Of a DNA stretch of 64,000 nucleotides, positions 21,982 to 33,185 are shown in pieces. The DNA lies in contig NC_084921.1 of NCBI RefSeq assembly GCF_958298935.1, positions 35,421,501 to 35,485,500 on the forward strand, read 5' to 3'. The DNA is from Phragmites australis. Lineage: Eukaryota > Streptophyta > Magnoliopsida > Poales > Poaceae. A program made the position numbers and the translations under genes. Under the pieces are notes generated by a model. That model was given only the letters and a program-made list of their open reading frames with translations, was not told the DNA's origin and searched no databases. Position 1 is the stretch's first letter. Every line of letters begins with the position of its first letter.

Positions 21982-23101
21982 ACAATCCCAATCGATCGGC
22001 CTGTAGAAGCAGCCGAAGAAGAGCTCTTCGCTGGACCTTGCACACTTACGGATTTGCTTACCTCGGGAGCGTGTGACGGTGTTGAAGGTACTGTTGGACG
22101 CGCCTTACTCGAGAAGGAGGCAGCAGACCATATAGCTGAACATGGGGCTATTTTGACTTGTTCCAGTGTTGATTTTGAAGTGGTCGTGCTTCCAAAATTG
22201 CTCCTTGCCCTCTGTTGTCATCCATGCAATTTTTTCTCTGCCAAACATGCAAGTTGGAACAATCTAGAAACACTATTATATTCTTTATAATTAACTATAT
22301 TCTGAATTTCATGCCTTAACCTTCCATAAAAATGTGACATTGTAGCCTCTTCATCCTCAATAATATCACAACATAACATACTAATTTATAGCTCCTGATA
22401 GTATTCTTCTACAGTTTTACCTTAGTTTAAGCGCTGCAATTTCTTACGTAAATCACATTTAAAAGATAGTGTAACAAATCTATTGCACATAGAAACCTTT
22501 AAAGCATTCCATATAGTAGGCGCTAATCCATCGATGCATACTCTATTCCGTCAGATAATTGCAAATTTTTTAAATTCACTAGTGACTTGCCTAACTCTAT
22601 GCACTTCAAAAACTAAATGAGCATTAAACTTCTGTTCAACCATCATGTTCCAATCTAAATATTTTTTAGTATCATAAGCACCCGTAAAAGATGGTATGAT
22701 AAATTTAACCTTAGCAAATGGATCATCATTAACACATAGGTTATGTTGCTGAAAATTATTACCTCTTATACCTTGACGGTTGAAGTTTAATCAGTCCCAT
22801 TGTCGTGCATCAAAGACGTCTTATTCTCACCTCAAAATTTCATCATCTATGATGGACTCCTCTTGCTCATGATCTGCGCCCCATGAGGATCCACACGTCT
22901 ATGGTTTAGTGGCTGATTAACCACTCAATCAAAGCGTGTATTGAGCATGACAATACTATCATTAAGTCATTGCAATGTAGTGTTTATCTCCGCAAGCTTC
23001 TTATCAATGTTGTCAGTAATAGCTTGTCGATGATCATTCAACACTATTATGAGTTCTTACCTCAAAACACACTATTGTGCATCTGATGCTTCTCCTGCCA
23101 T
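21982..23101 (-). pseudogene. Gypsy gag remnant
   Basis: A start codon at 23099-23101 opens MAGEASDAQ and is followed at once by an in-frame TAG. Downstream frames (ITDNIDKKLAEINTTLQ, then MSHFYGRLRHEIQNIV near 22300 and the Ser/Thr-rich tail) follow the gag pattern of chromovirus-like gypsy elements. The plus-strand ORF at 21757-22290 is a shadow. Confidence 0.75.
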
Positions 23102-23699
23102 GGTTAGTCGAAGATAGAAAACCACAAAAGATAAATTATCCATATTGACTACTAGGTGGTGCAGGTAGAGTCACACACTCTCAAGCATCTTACCACGCTC
23201 TTCCAAGTGTTCTTACCAATCACCGTAGTTGGCACAATCAGTGGCTGGTTCGTGATACCTTATCGGGTGCGAGTGAGGTAGTTGCAAGGGGACAAACCGT
23301 TCTAATTGAGAGAAGGTGTAGCTTGGACAAGCAATATTTAGTAGCAAGAAATAACAATAATTAAAATCAGATTAGCAAAGCTAAATAAAAGTCCACAGTA
23401 CTCGTCACAGTTGCTGGCTCGAACACGTTCCTAGAACGAGCCAGCCAAAAACTATAACAGACACAAGCACAATGGAACAAAATTTGCAATGCAAACTGAT
23501 TCTCTTTTTTTAATTCTCTCTCTTTTTTTGCACTCTTTGCTTCTTGCTTGCTTTTCTTTTTTTTTCTTTCCTTTTTTCGAATGTGACACAAACTAAAAAC
23601 TCTACTTTTGCCTTTTCTAAGACCAGTGAGGTACGTGGGTCACAAACTTTTTCCGAAGAGCAGGTGTATAAAGATAATAAACTCTTTCTCTTTGAACTT

Positions 23700-23935
23700 T
23701 GGCTACCTCTGTTTTGGCTATGATGGTCGGATCCGAGAAGGTGGGCGGATCCGACTAGTTGGTCGCAGCGACTAGGTGGTCGGACCTGAGTGGGTGGTCG
23801 GAGTACCTAGTCGGACCCCGAGTGGATGGTCGGAGTGACTGGTCAAAACTCTAAGTGGGTGGTCATAGTGACTGGTCAGGACCCTGAATAGATGGTCGGG
23901 TCGACTGGTCAGGACCCCGAGCAGGGACACAAACT
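23700..23935. repeat. Degenerate short tandem repeats in the gypsy leader
   Basis: At least six copies of a 30-40 bp unit built on gtggtcggagtgactggtca and ccccgagtggatggtcgg. They lie in the untranslated leader between primer-binding site and gag. Confidence 0.75.
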
Positions 23936-24217
23936 CGGCAATAGCAGACTAGGGCAAACCGAGTAACTTGATGACTAAATTAGCAAAGACTCAACGCTAA
24001 AACCTAGAACACGATGACTCAACCAGCAATAAAGACACTGACAATGGACTCAAACTAAACAACGCAAAAACTGAAAACAAAATTGCGAAGGGCACAAAGT
24101 GGTTTGGACAGCGAAAAACTAAGATCTAAATCTTTTTTTTGATAATTTTCTGGACTCTAGGTAATGGAACTCGATGAAACAAAATGGATAACTGAGATTA
24201 CTTAACGGGCAACCGAA

Positions 24218-24229
24218 GCTCTGATACCA
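24218..24229 (-). other. Primer-binding site (initiator Met tRNA)
   Basis: The plus strand reads gctctgatacca, identical to the 3' end of plant initiator-Met tRNA. On the minus strand this is TGGTATCAGAGC, two bases inside the 5' LTR. This fixes the orientation and the inner LTR border. Confidence 0.93.
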
Positions 24230-24231
24230 CT

Positions 24232-24417
24232 TGATGCGCATTTGTCTGATCTTCCGAAGGTAATATAATAAGTCGATTGGTGGAGTTTCGACGTTGATGA
24301 TCCATAGGCTCCGAACAAAATAGATCGAGAACCCTCGCAATAACTACACCACTACTTCGTAATTATCAACTGTACCCAGACGCGGTTGACCTCGCCAAGA
24401 AGACTTTTTCCTGCAAA
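24232..24417 (-). repeat. Truncated 5' LTR of the gypsy element
   Basis: Similar to 17551-17736 along its whole length up to cctgcaa, after which the two sequences diverge abruptly. Only U5 remains. Confidence 0.88.
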
Positions 24418-25516
24418 CTCTACTGAACTCTGAATTCGAACGGTTATCAAATTTGAATTCAAAAAATTTACAAAAAATTCTAAAAATACTAGAGACAATT
24501 CTAAGACCTTCTATGAAAAATAAAAATAAAAAATAGTGTCGTTTGTATCATATTTTATAGAGAGGAAATTTGGGGAAAAACAACATGAAGCTCATTTAGT
24601 AGGGTTCATGTTAAGGAAGCAAACACATTTTTTTTGTCCGTAGGGTGTACCATAAGAGTATCCATAAAATTGGTTTCACTTCATTTAGAATTTTATTAAT
24701 TTCTCCATGATTTTGACAAAGTTCACAAGCATAAAGTGAACATACTAAGAAAAAGTACTATGATTAACTTTTTCATGTTTACCATTATTTTTCCTGCACA
24801 AAGCATTGTTTAAGTAAACTAATAAAAGTGGTTTCACAAATTTTGGGATGTGATAGATTAGTTATGAATTAATCTAGTTGCAATACATTTACTCAATATT
24901 GTATGTTAAAATAATTATCTCTTGATTTCATGTATTTTTTGAAGATAGAGGATCATGTAAGAATACTGAAACAATTGTTTCATGATTTTTTGGATTAACA
25001 AATAACTAACTATGCATTTAACTATGTTTCGCAAATAAATATTCTCACAGAAAATATACAAATTTTTCATGAGTAAAAATAATTTATCATGTAGATAAAT
25101 GTTACAAGAAACAAAAAAAAAATTGTCTCACTTGATTTGAAGCTTAAATGAATTAGTTACCAATTTTACAAGGTTGAGCTATTTTTTTGGTTTTCCTTGA
25201 ACTTTATTGAAATTCAATAAGACTGAATGGTTTTCAATGGAATTCGACTGGTTTTCATAGAAAATTGAGTAGATTTTTAGCACATACTAAATGCGGGAAA
25301 TATGGTCATTTTTCAGTAGAATTCGATTGATTTTCAGTTGAATTCGGTCGATTACCAAATGGTCGATTCGACTAGATTTTGCCTCAGTCAAACCAGTCTG
25401 ACCTGTTAAATTCAGCCAAATTCTTGCTGAATTTTGACCGCATTTTTCAATATTTGCGAAAATCGCAAATTAGTTGACCTCTGGATTTCGCTTGTCAAAA
25501 AAATTTGTGAACCTTG
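24418..25516. other. AT-rich repeat-derived DNA without a gene
   Basis: Non-coding, AT-rich, with recurring gaattcgactggttttc- and attcggtcg-like words between 25200 and 25440. It separates the truncated ends of two gypsy elements. I cannot assign it to a family. Confidence 0.45.
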
Positions 25517-25668
25517 GTTAGAGGAGGTTGATGTTGGAGATGATATTGTACCAAGGCCGATATTTGTAAACAAGAATATGTGATTGAGCTGCTAAAAGAG
25601 TACATCGGTTGTTTTGCTTGAGAGTATCTTGAGATGTCGGGCTTGACCGAGATTTAGTAGAACATCAA

Positions 25669-28450
25669 TTGCCCATTAAAGCGGGGTTTAGAACACATAT
25701 GAGGTTTAATCCTAACATGTATGATCAAATTGAAGAAGATATAGACCGATTATTGAAAGATGGGTTTATTAGGCTATGCAAATATGCAGATTGGATCTCC
25801 AATATTGTCCCGGTTGAGAAAAAGAGTAGTGTAAGTTGCGAATTTGCATTGAGTTTAGAGATTTGAATAGAGCTACTTGAAAGTGCATCTAGCCTTTAAG
25901 TGTGGTTTTGGTAATTAATGATAATACCTATGGACTAACAATATTGTTGAGAATTGTTAGTAGATTATTCTATAGGTGATGTATGAAAAAGAGATATGCA
26001 TCAAGATAAATAAGCTCTAGGTGATGCTCGGCTAAGTGATGACAATATTTATGGGCAAACAATTATATTGAGAATTGTTATTAGGTTATTCTATAGAAGA
26101 TGCATAAGAAATGAAGTATAGATTCATCAGAGAATGATATGTGATCAAAATAAGTGCATCATTGTCATTGAGCTCTTAGTGATGCTCATGAGAAGAAGGA
26201 GAAGCTCATGAAGATTGATAATAAAAGTGAAGGCTAAGTTGTTTGTGAAGATCGGGTAACTTAGGGTATGAAATTGTCAATTAGGTTTTATAGACTAACC
26301 CATATGCTTTGTGCTTGAGAGTGAGTTGGGGTTAGGTTCTATAAGAAGGCATGAGTTGAATTGAGATATTCAATATGCCAAGTTGGAAGAATAAGATCAA
26401 GACAAGCTTAGTGGATAACTTATATGCTTGAATGCTTACTGTTTATGCCTCGGTGGTGAACAAAGTGAAGTGCGTGAAGATCCCGAATACAAAGTGGCTT
26501 TCTATAACAAGACAATGAAGGGCAAGCAATACTCGGGTGTGATGGACCATCCGGTGGTGAATGGCAAGTAAATGGCTTGGTGTCGAAGGACCAATGCAAT
26601 GGTGAAGGATGAGTGAAGGCTTTGCGTCAATGGACTGTGCGATGTCATGGGAAGCTATGGGTGATTCCCATCAATCACATGAAGATCAAGAGGGTAAGCG
26701 AGGATGAACATTGTCGTCATCCTTAAGTGAAGAGTTGATGACAAGTCTTGAAGAGCTATGAGAAGTATCGTGACTTGGCTGATGTGTTCGTCCAGTCTGA
26801 TGGGATTCCTCAAGGAAAAGGTATAACTAGAATCGATTTTCTAGTTTTGCCAGTCTCAAGGAGTTTAGTATGAGACTGGGTTATAGGTATATCATACTAT
26901 CAAGAGGGACTGTCGAAATCGTTGCTCTATTGTTATGTTGAGTGCTCAAACCATGTGCTTAGTGCGGGATGGGTTTATGTTGATAGTTCGCTTTAGCAGT
27001 CTGGTGTTAAAAGTGTGGAAGTGTCAAAATTGGATTTTAAAGTGTTGCTAGTTTGATCCAGTGCTTCTGAGATCATGATTTCTGTTGGGACATGTATCCC
27101 TCTAAATAAGTTTTTCCTAGAGTCTAAAATCGCAGAAATCGGATTTTGGGATCAAAAGTTATCGTCATTTTTCAAAGAGTTAGTTGTGCTGAACTCAGAA
27201 GTTCTGGGTGAGATCTAGGCGTCACCAATGAGCAGCCAAGGTTGTGGTGTGCCACGGGAAGTTTGTGAAGGCTTGGATTTTTCCTCCGCAAGAGAAGAAA
27301 TCAAGAGTGGAAGTCCAAACTCAAGTGCGACCGAGCTTGGTGAGGAAAAGGGTTGAAAGAGATCCGGCTCAAGTGTGACCGAGCCCATCAACAGAGACGT
27401 AGGAACCTCAAATAGAGGTGTCCAAACTTCGGTAACAAATCAAGTGTCTTCATGTCTCCTTTACTTTTGTGTATAATTGTTATATGCTTGCTTGCAATTC
27501 GTTCTATCTCCTTTTGTATATCTTGTACAGAATTGAATTGTATGCTTGTATCTATATTTGTGATATCAATTCTTGAACCCTCTTGCATATCTTGCTTAGA
27601 ATTGTTATGTGTGTCTATCACCCTAGGATTTCAATTCATCACACTTTGTTTAGGGTGTTAGAGCACTAGTTGAACTATGCGTGCTTAGGTTTTGACCTGA
27701 ACCTGGAAGTTCTGGATTAAACTAGGAAGTTCCGGATTCTGTATAATCTGTTGTGAAGTTTCAATTTTGTAGGAATACCTATTCACTCTCCCCCCCCCCT
27801 CTAGGCGACATCAGTGTCCTTTCACTACTCCTAAAGATGAATATCCTATGCCTAAAACCGACATATTAATTAATGATGCTTCATGACATATGATAATTAG
27901 TTTTTTGATAGTAATGCTTATTATAACCAAATTTTTATGGCCGAAGAAGATATGTCTAAAATGGTTTTTCGTTGTTCTGGTTTTGTTGGTTTATTTGAGT
28001 GAGTGGTTATGATATTTGGGTTGAAAAATACCGGTGCTACTTATCAAAGGGCTATGAATATAATCTTTCATGATTTGCTTGGAGTTATATTAGAAGTATA
28101 CATTGATAACATTATCATTAAATCAGATGATAGTGATTGACATTTAGCTAATTTGAGATTAGCCTTTGAAAGAATGTGTTGGTATGGTTTGAAAATGAAT
28201 CCATGTAACTGTGCTTTTGGTGTGTAGGTTAGAAAGTTTTTAGGTTTTGTAATACATGAGAAAGGCATAGAGATAGATCATACTAAAATAGAGGCTACAC
28301 GAAAGGTTCAGATACCTACATGTAAAAGAGATATGCAGAGATTCATTTGTAAGGTAAATTACTTGAGAAGGTTTATATCAAACTTGTCTGGAAAGGTTAA
28401 TACTTTTATGCCTATACTTCGGTTAAAGAATGAGACCGAATTTACTTAGA
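25669..28450 (+). pseudogene. Tat-like reverse transcriptase, interrupted, active box YIDN
   Basis: The first part encodes IEEDIDRLLKDGFIRLCKYADW and reaches LNRAT at 25877. After the 1947-bp insertion the frame resumes with PKDEYPMP at about 27829. Later pieces include GNAGYNQIFMAEEDM-like residues in broken frame, FHDLLGVILEVYIDNIIIKS near 28070-28125 and FLGFVIHEKGIEIDH. The catalytic YIDD is YIDN here, losing the second aspartate. Confidence 0.88.
25878..27824 (+). mobile_element. 1.95-kb solo LTR (Copia-type) inside the Tat-like RT
   Basis: Starts tgaaagtgcatctag and ends gtgtcctttca, giving TG...CA ends with short inverted repeats. It is flanked on both sides by ctact (25873-25877 and 27825-27829), a 5-bp target duplication. 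Removing the insert and one ctact rejoins the RT frame in LNRATPKDEY. There is no pol or gag inside, so it is a solo LTR made by recombination between two LTRs. The 3' end with its long C run and ctctaggcgac resembles long LTRs of grass Copia (SIRE/Maximus-type) elements. An internal duplication with offset about 120 occurs near 25931 and 26051. Confidence 0.9.
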
Positions 28451-28463
28451 GATCAAGAATTAT

Positions 28464-29340
28464 TTGTCTACTCCTATGGTGCTTCAGGCGTCTAAAGCCA
28501 AATTACCTTTTCGGTTATACATTGCTATGGGAGAGAACGTGATTGGTGCTATTTTGACACAAGAAATTGTTGTCAAGGAATATGCATTAACCTATTTGAG
28601 CCGACGTCTCTTGGAAGCGGAGACTAGGTATGTCTTTATTGAAAAATTATAATTATCATTGTATTATGCTTGCACAAAGTTGAGGCATTATTTGCTATCT
28701 AGTACTTGTGTAGTAACATGTCAAGTCAATGTGGTTAACTACATGTTGCAAAGGCCAATTTTAAGTGGTATAATTGGCAAATGGGCCTATGCACTTATAG
28801 AATACGATTTGACTTATGAGTCTTTGAAATATATAAATGACCATATTGTGGCGAATTTCATTGTTGACAATCGAGTTGATGATAAGCATGATTTAGAAGT
28901 CGGCTATGCATGTATTAAACCATGAAAACTTTACTTTGATGGTTTAGCTTATGGGGTAGGACAAAGTGTTGGTCTTGTTTTTGTTTCACCTAGAGGTGCT
29001 ATTTTTTGAAATATCTTGTTGTTTGGAGTATTTTTTACTAATAACCAAGCCGAATATAAAGTTCTCTTGTTAGGATTAGAAGTTTTGAGTTCCATGGGTG
29101 TAAAGAATATATAAGCTTTTGGTGATTCGTTGCTAGTTGCAAAACAAGTTTTTAGTAATTATTGGTGTTTCAACGAATCACTAAATAATTATCTTGACAA
29201 ATATCTATACATCATTGCTATCTTGGATGATTTTATTATTAGTCATGTGTTTAGAGATGACAATTTTAGAGCTAATGACTTAGCACAATAAGCATCTAGT
29301 TATGAGGTTGATAGAGGCAAATTCTTTGTGATTGAAAGAC
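28464..29340 (+). pseudogene. Tat-like RNase H and second RNase H-like domain
   Basis: Open pieces 28464-28652 and 28659-28925 encode LPFRLYIAMGENVIGAILTQ, YLSRRLLEAETRYVFIEKL and YYACTKLRHYLLSSTCVV, the canonical RNase H region. After a stop at 28923 the second domain follows (KLYFDGLAYGVGQSVG, FTNNQAEYKVLLLG, AFGDSLLVAKQV, DDNFRANDLAQ). Confidence 0.85.
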
Positions 29341-29499
29341 CGATGCTTAAAAATGTTGGTCATTGTGTAGCCAGACATGAGTTCTTGGGTTCGGTTATGT
29401 CTTCTTCAGTGAGAGAAAAGGTTGAAGTGGTTGAATATAAGGATTGGAGAAGACCTTTAATTGATTACTTGAAGGATCCAAGCAAAAGTGTTGATAGAA

Positions 29500-30700
29500 A
29501 GGTTCGGCGATAAGCCTTCAAATATACATTGTTGAGTGATGATTTATATCACCGAGTTATAGATGGTTTGCTTCTCAAAGGCTTGGATTTAGATCAAGCA
29601 AAAATTTCTATAGGAGAAGTACATGAAGACATATGTGGCACACATCAATCAGCACGCAAGATAAAGTGGTTATTGAAAAGAGTTGGATTTTATTGGCCTG
29701 CTATACTTAATGATTACTTCAGGTATTACAAGTGATGCAAGACATGCCAAAAGTTTGGTAATATTCAATCAGTTCATGCTACTATGATGCATCCTATTAT
29801 TAAATTATGGTCATTCCGAGGATGGAGCTTTAATTTCATTGGTCAAATACATCCTTCATCGTCTAAAGGTCATTGTTTTATTTTGGTGACTACTGATTAT
29901 TTCACCAAGTGGACTGAAACTGTTCCTCTCAAGAATATGACACATAAGGAGGTGACTGATTTTATTTTGGAGCATATTGTTTATAGATTTGGCATTCCTC
30001 AAACTTTAACTACGGATCAATGTACTTCATTCATGTCACATCAGGTACATGAATTTGCCGAGTCATTAAAAGTTAAGCTTCTCAATTCATCTCCATATTA
30101 TGTTCAGACCAATGGTTAGGCCGGGTCTAATAATAAGATTTTAATTAAGCTTATCAAGAAAAAAAAAATAGAGGAAAAACCCAAAAGATGGCATGAAATT
30201 ATATCGAAGGCTTTGTAGGCACACCGTATCTCTAGACATGGTGCCACTAAAGTAACACCGTATGAACTTATTTATGGATAAGAGGTTGTACTACTTGTTG
30301 AAGTAAACATTGATGCTTTAAGGTTGGCCGAGCAGAATAACCTATCGGCTATGGATTATTATGATCTAATCATAGGTAGGATTGATGAAGTGACAGATGA
30401 AAGATTACATGCGTTGAGAGAAATTGAGAAGGACAAATTAAGAGTAACCAAATCTTACAATAAGAAGGTGAAAACAAAGTCATTTCAAATTAAAGATCTT
30501 GTATGGAAGACTATCCTGCTGGTTGGGTCAAAGGACAATAAATTTGGCAAGTGGTTTCTGAGCTAGGAAGGTCCATAAAGAGTTGTAAGTATCATCCATG
30601 AAAATTCTTATTTATTAGAAATCTTACAAGGGGAGAAATTACATAGAGCTATTAACGGACAATACTTGAAGAAGTATTATCCTAGTGTGTGGCAAAATAC
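29500..30700 (+). pseudogene. Tat-like integrase remnant, catalytic triad broken
   Basis: Pieces include HHC-type zinc sequence (KTCQKFGN), the core GHCFILVTTDYFTKWTETVP, HIVYRFGIPQTLTTDQCTSF, SPYYVQTNG and the C-terminal KLRVTKSYNKKVKTKSFQIKDLVWK. The first catalytic Asp (usually DFIG) is Asn: FNFIG near 29835. The second (TTDQ) is kept. The Glu after NGQA is Gly (stop, A, G, S near 30118-30128). Confidence 0.85.
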
Positions 30701-30802
30701 TTAGATAAGATATGGCTGATGTTGTGCTTACCATCGTCTTGAGAAACAATTGAGGATATTGTTTTGTGTTAATTATGTTTGTTTACCAAAAAACAAGGAG
30801 AA

Positions 30803-31584
30803 TGTGTCGAATGTGTGGGAGTAACCGAATTGAGCAGGTGGTCTCCAACCATGATCAGTGACTACGACCAGTAACCATGACCAGCGACTTTCCTTGGTGT
30901 TGTCGTTTCTCGGCAACCACGACCACAATGATGTCCAAACATGATGAATTTCAGCAGTTGGTCTCCGAACAGGTGGAAGAACTGGTTGGATTCGAGCACA
31001 TGGATACATTGAGCAATGGGTCTCTAAGCAGGTAGTCAGACCAAGAAGGCAGTATACAAGTCGATGTTCGGGTCAAGTATGTAGTCGAATCTAAGAAGAC
31101 TAAACTGTAATAAAGGATATTTGGGTAGATATATGAGAATTTACATGGTGGTTGAATAGGAAAGATATGTTAGTTTTAGAAAGTTTGGAGATCAGAAAGC
31201 ATAGCCGAATCATATCTATAACTCTTGTCGGTTTGGATTAAGAATCATGATCTTGTACGGCTATGACCTACCGTCCTTCAAATATAAGGGGGTCATGGTC
31301 GATTAAAATCATCATCCAATCTATCAAACACAATTTACATTACCTTTCGTTTTACCTAGTTCCTATAGTCTCGTTCTCTTTTCTAATCTATATTGCTATA
31401 TGTTCTTAATTACGACGGCCAAGGACAAACCGTCGACCATTTGCACTCTAATGGGTCCCTCCTAAGCGTGGGTGACGACGAAGGTTTGACGATGCAGCGC
31501 CACGACCAGGGTATCCTGGGTTTTGTTTGCCGAATATTGCACACAAAGTGCTCGGTGTTTGATGTGTATCTTTTCACGTCAACA
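30803..31584 (+). repeat. 3' LTR of the Tat-like element
   Basis: A purine-rich tract aaaaaacaaggagaa precedes tgtgtcgaatgtgtggg at 30803. The block ends agtgctcggtgtttgatg ... cacgtcaaca at 31584, a typical Tat-type LTR end. No matching 5' LTR is in the window. Confidence 0.7.
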
Positions 31585-31619
31585 AGTTGTATAGTGGCAA
31601 TATGCCTTGGTGAAATTTC

Positions 31620-31940
31620 TGAAACAGAGCCGTTAAATCACACTTGATCATTTTCCATAAACTTGATAGAACTCAACTGAAAAGCCATATGGATCAGGAG
31701 TTTTATTGTGATCCATGTGAAATATGATTTCCTGCACCACATTTTCATTAAAAGTTGCATTTAGGAGCTCATTCTCTGTTTCGCTTACTCGAGGGATATT
31801 ATCACCGAAAGACTCAACCATGAAAAATTGGTTTATTTCTAGGTGTCTTAATAACCATTTGTAATATGTTGCGATATATTATTTAAATTTTATCTCATCA
31901 ATTATGATCATTTTCTCTCGTTCCAACTTATATATATAGT
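31620..31940 (-). mobile_element. LINE (L1-type) fragment
   Basis: Minus-strand translation gives YIATYYKWLLRHLEINQF and then ETENELLNATFNENVVQEII followed by FHMDHNKTPDPYGFSVEFYQ, the start of the L1 reverse-transcriptase domain. Only about 320 bases survive and stops are present. Confidence 0.8.
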
Positions 31941-33053
31941 TCCTGTTTTTGCCACTAGCCACTAGTTAGAGTCATGGCACACTAAATCGACAACACTAAA
32001 CAACCGAAAATTCTTTTCCACACGTGTATGCTCCAAGCGAAGACTGTTACATGGGGCTCATGTAATTTTTTTTTTAAACTTCTGAGTCAAACTTTTGTCG
32101 TTAACTTTGTCTCAAAACTTTTAAGCCAAAATTTTCACATTTAAATTTTTTTAAAACTTTTTAGCTAAACTTTTTTTGTGTAAACTTTTTTTTAAAAAAA
32201 GGAAAGATAGGGAGAAAAAAGTTTTAAAAAGAAAAGAGTGGAGGCTGTCAAAGGTGCGCGAGAAGGTCTGCCCGTGCGTGCGCACGAAATAGCAGAGTCC
32301 CTAAACAACAGGACATACGAGTAACGTTGTGACAATAATAGTAGCCAGCCAACTCATGGTTAGTTCAAACGATGCAACACACGTGTTGTGGCTAGTGGCC
32401 ATAAATTACCTAAAGACTTAGCATTTCTCGGGCTAGCCGAGGAAAAGCTCAGTTCATTTCGGTTGAAAACTCGAAACTCCTAGCTTGGCCTAATAAGGTT
32501 ATCGACACAGCTCCCTGATCATTTTTTATAAACTATTTTTTTAGGAAAAAACATGAGAATAAATTTGGTTCATTTTTTTTCTAGTCATGCCAAAATGGAG
32601 CCAGGTTTGACCTGGTACACAAGTAGACTAGGCTAGGTTTTCTCTCATATATCTGTTTATTTTTTAGTTTTAGATATTTGATCATGTGAGCCTTGATTAC
32701 TAAGCGTTAAGGATACTTCTGTTAACCAACTGCACCCCTCAAAGAAAAACGTGAACATTGGTTCTTTTATGGACCTGATTCTTTACAAGGGTTCCTAATT
32801 CCTATGATCAATCTGAGACAGGACTAGTTCAGTTCAGATAAGATTCAGGCAGTGGTTTACCGTAAAATCTAGGTAAACCGATCAATGCCAAGTTTCACGC
32901 CAAATAGGAAACTGCGGCTCGCATGAACTTGGTAAGTTGGTATGTGTACCCTTTTTCATGTCAAAATCCATTTTCAAAGTCAATGCATCAACTGTTTGGA
33001 TGCAATACCAGGATAGCACAGCTTTTTATGAAACAGCCAGCAGGTGAGGTGAC
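31941..33053. other. Anonymous AT-rich DNA, no gene
   Basis: T- and A-rich stretches near 32060-32230. A short inverted repeat, gccactagcca near 31954 and ggctagtggcc near 32389, could bound a small DNA element but no target duplication is obvious. Confidence 0.4.
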
Positions 33054-33185
33054 TAGGGGTGTTGTCATCTCCAAATAGTAAAAAATAGATAGAAGATATC
33101 TGAATTATTCGATATTCGTATTTAAAATATGAATATGAATATCTATATTCGTATTTGTTTCTGAAGCAAATATTAAAATAAATGT

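Larger units (their letters stand above)
17551..24417 (-). mobile_element. Ty3/gypsy retrotransposon, minus strand, with one truncated LTR
   Basis: The plus-strand sequence tgatgcgcgtttgcctgatc at 17551 recurs as tgatgcgcatttgtctgatc at 24232, marking the U5 ends of two LTRs in minus orientation. Immediately inside the right copy is a primer-binding site complementary to initiator-Met tRNA. Between them, read on the minus strand, are leader repeats, gag, protease, reverse transcriptase, RNase H and integrase in that order, i.e. the Ty3/gypsy gene order. The right (5') LTR is cut after about 186 bases, while the left keeps its TATA (tatatata near 17896) and more. All genes carry stops or frameshifts. 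It appears to have inserted upstream of the PMD relic. Confidence 0.92.
25517..31584 (+). mobile_element. Tat-like Ty3/gypsy element lacking its 5' part, split by a solo LTR
   Basis: Plus-strand remnants run in order: reverse transcriptase (25670-25877, resuming 27825-28450), RNase H plus a second RNase H-like domain (28464-29340), integrase (29500-30700), purine tract and 3' LTR (30803-31584). A second RNase H before integrase (LYFDG ... VGLVFVSPRGAIF ... TNNQAEYKVLLLGLE) is the hallmark of the Tat lineage. The 5' LTR, gag and protease are missing. Stops, mostly TAG/TAA/TGA replacing CAG/CAA/TGG-type codons, are abundant and active sites are mutated. Confidence 0.9.

Noticed and set aside
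21757..22290. 177-aa plus-strand ORF
   Set aside because: Opposite-strand shadow of the gypsy gag/protease region, which has recognisable motifs on the minus strand.
31950..32400. Small DNA transposon bounded by gccactagcca / ggctagtggc
   Set aside because: The inverted repeat is short, with no target duplication and no arm symmetry beyond it.
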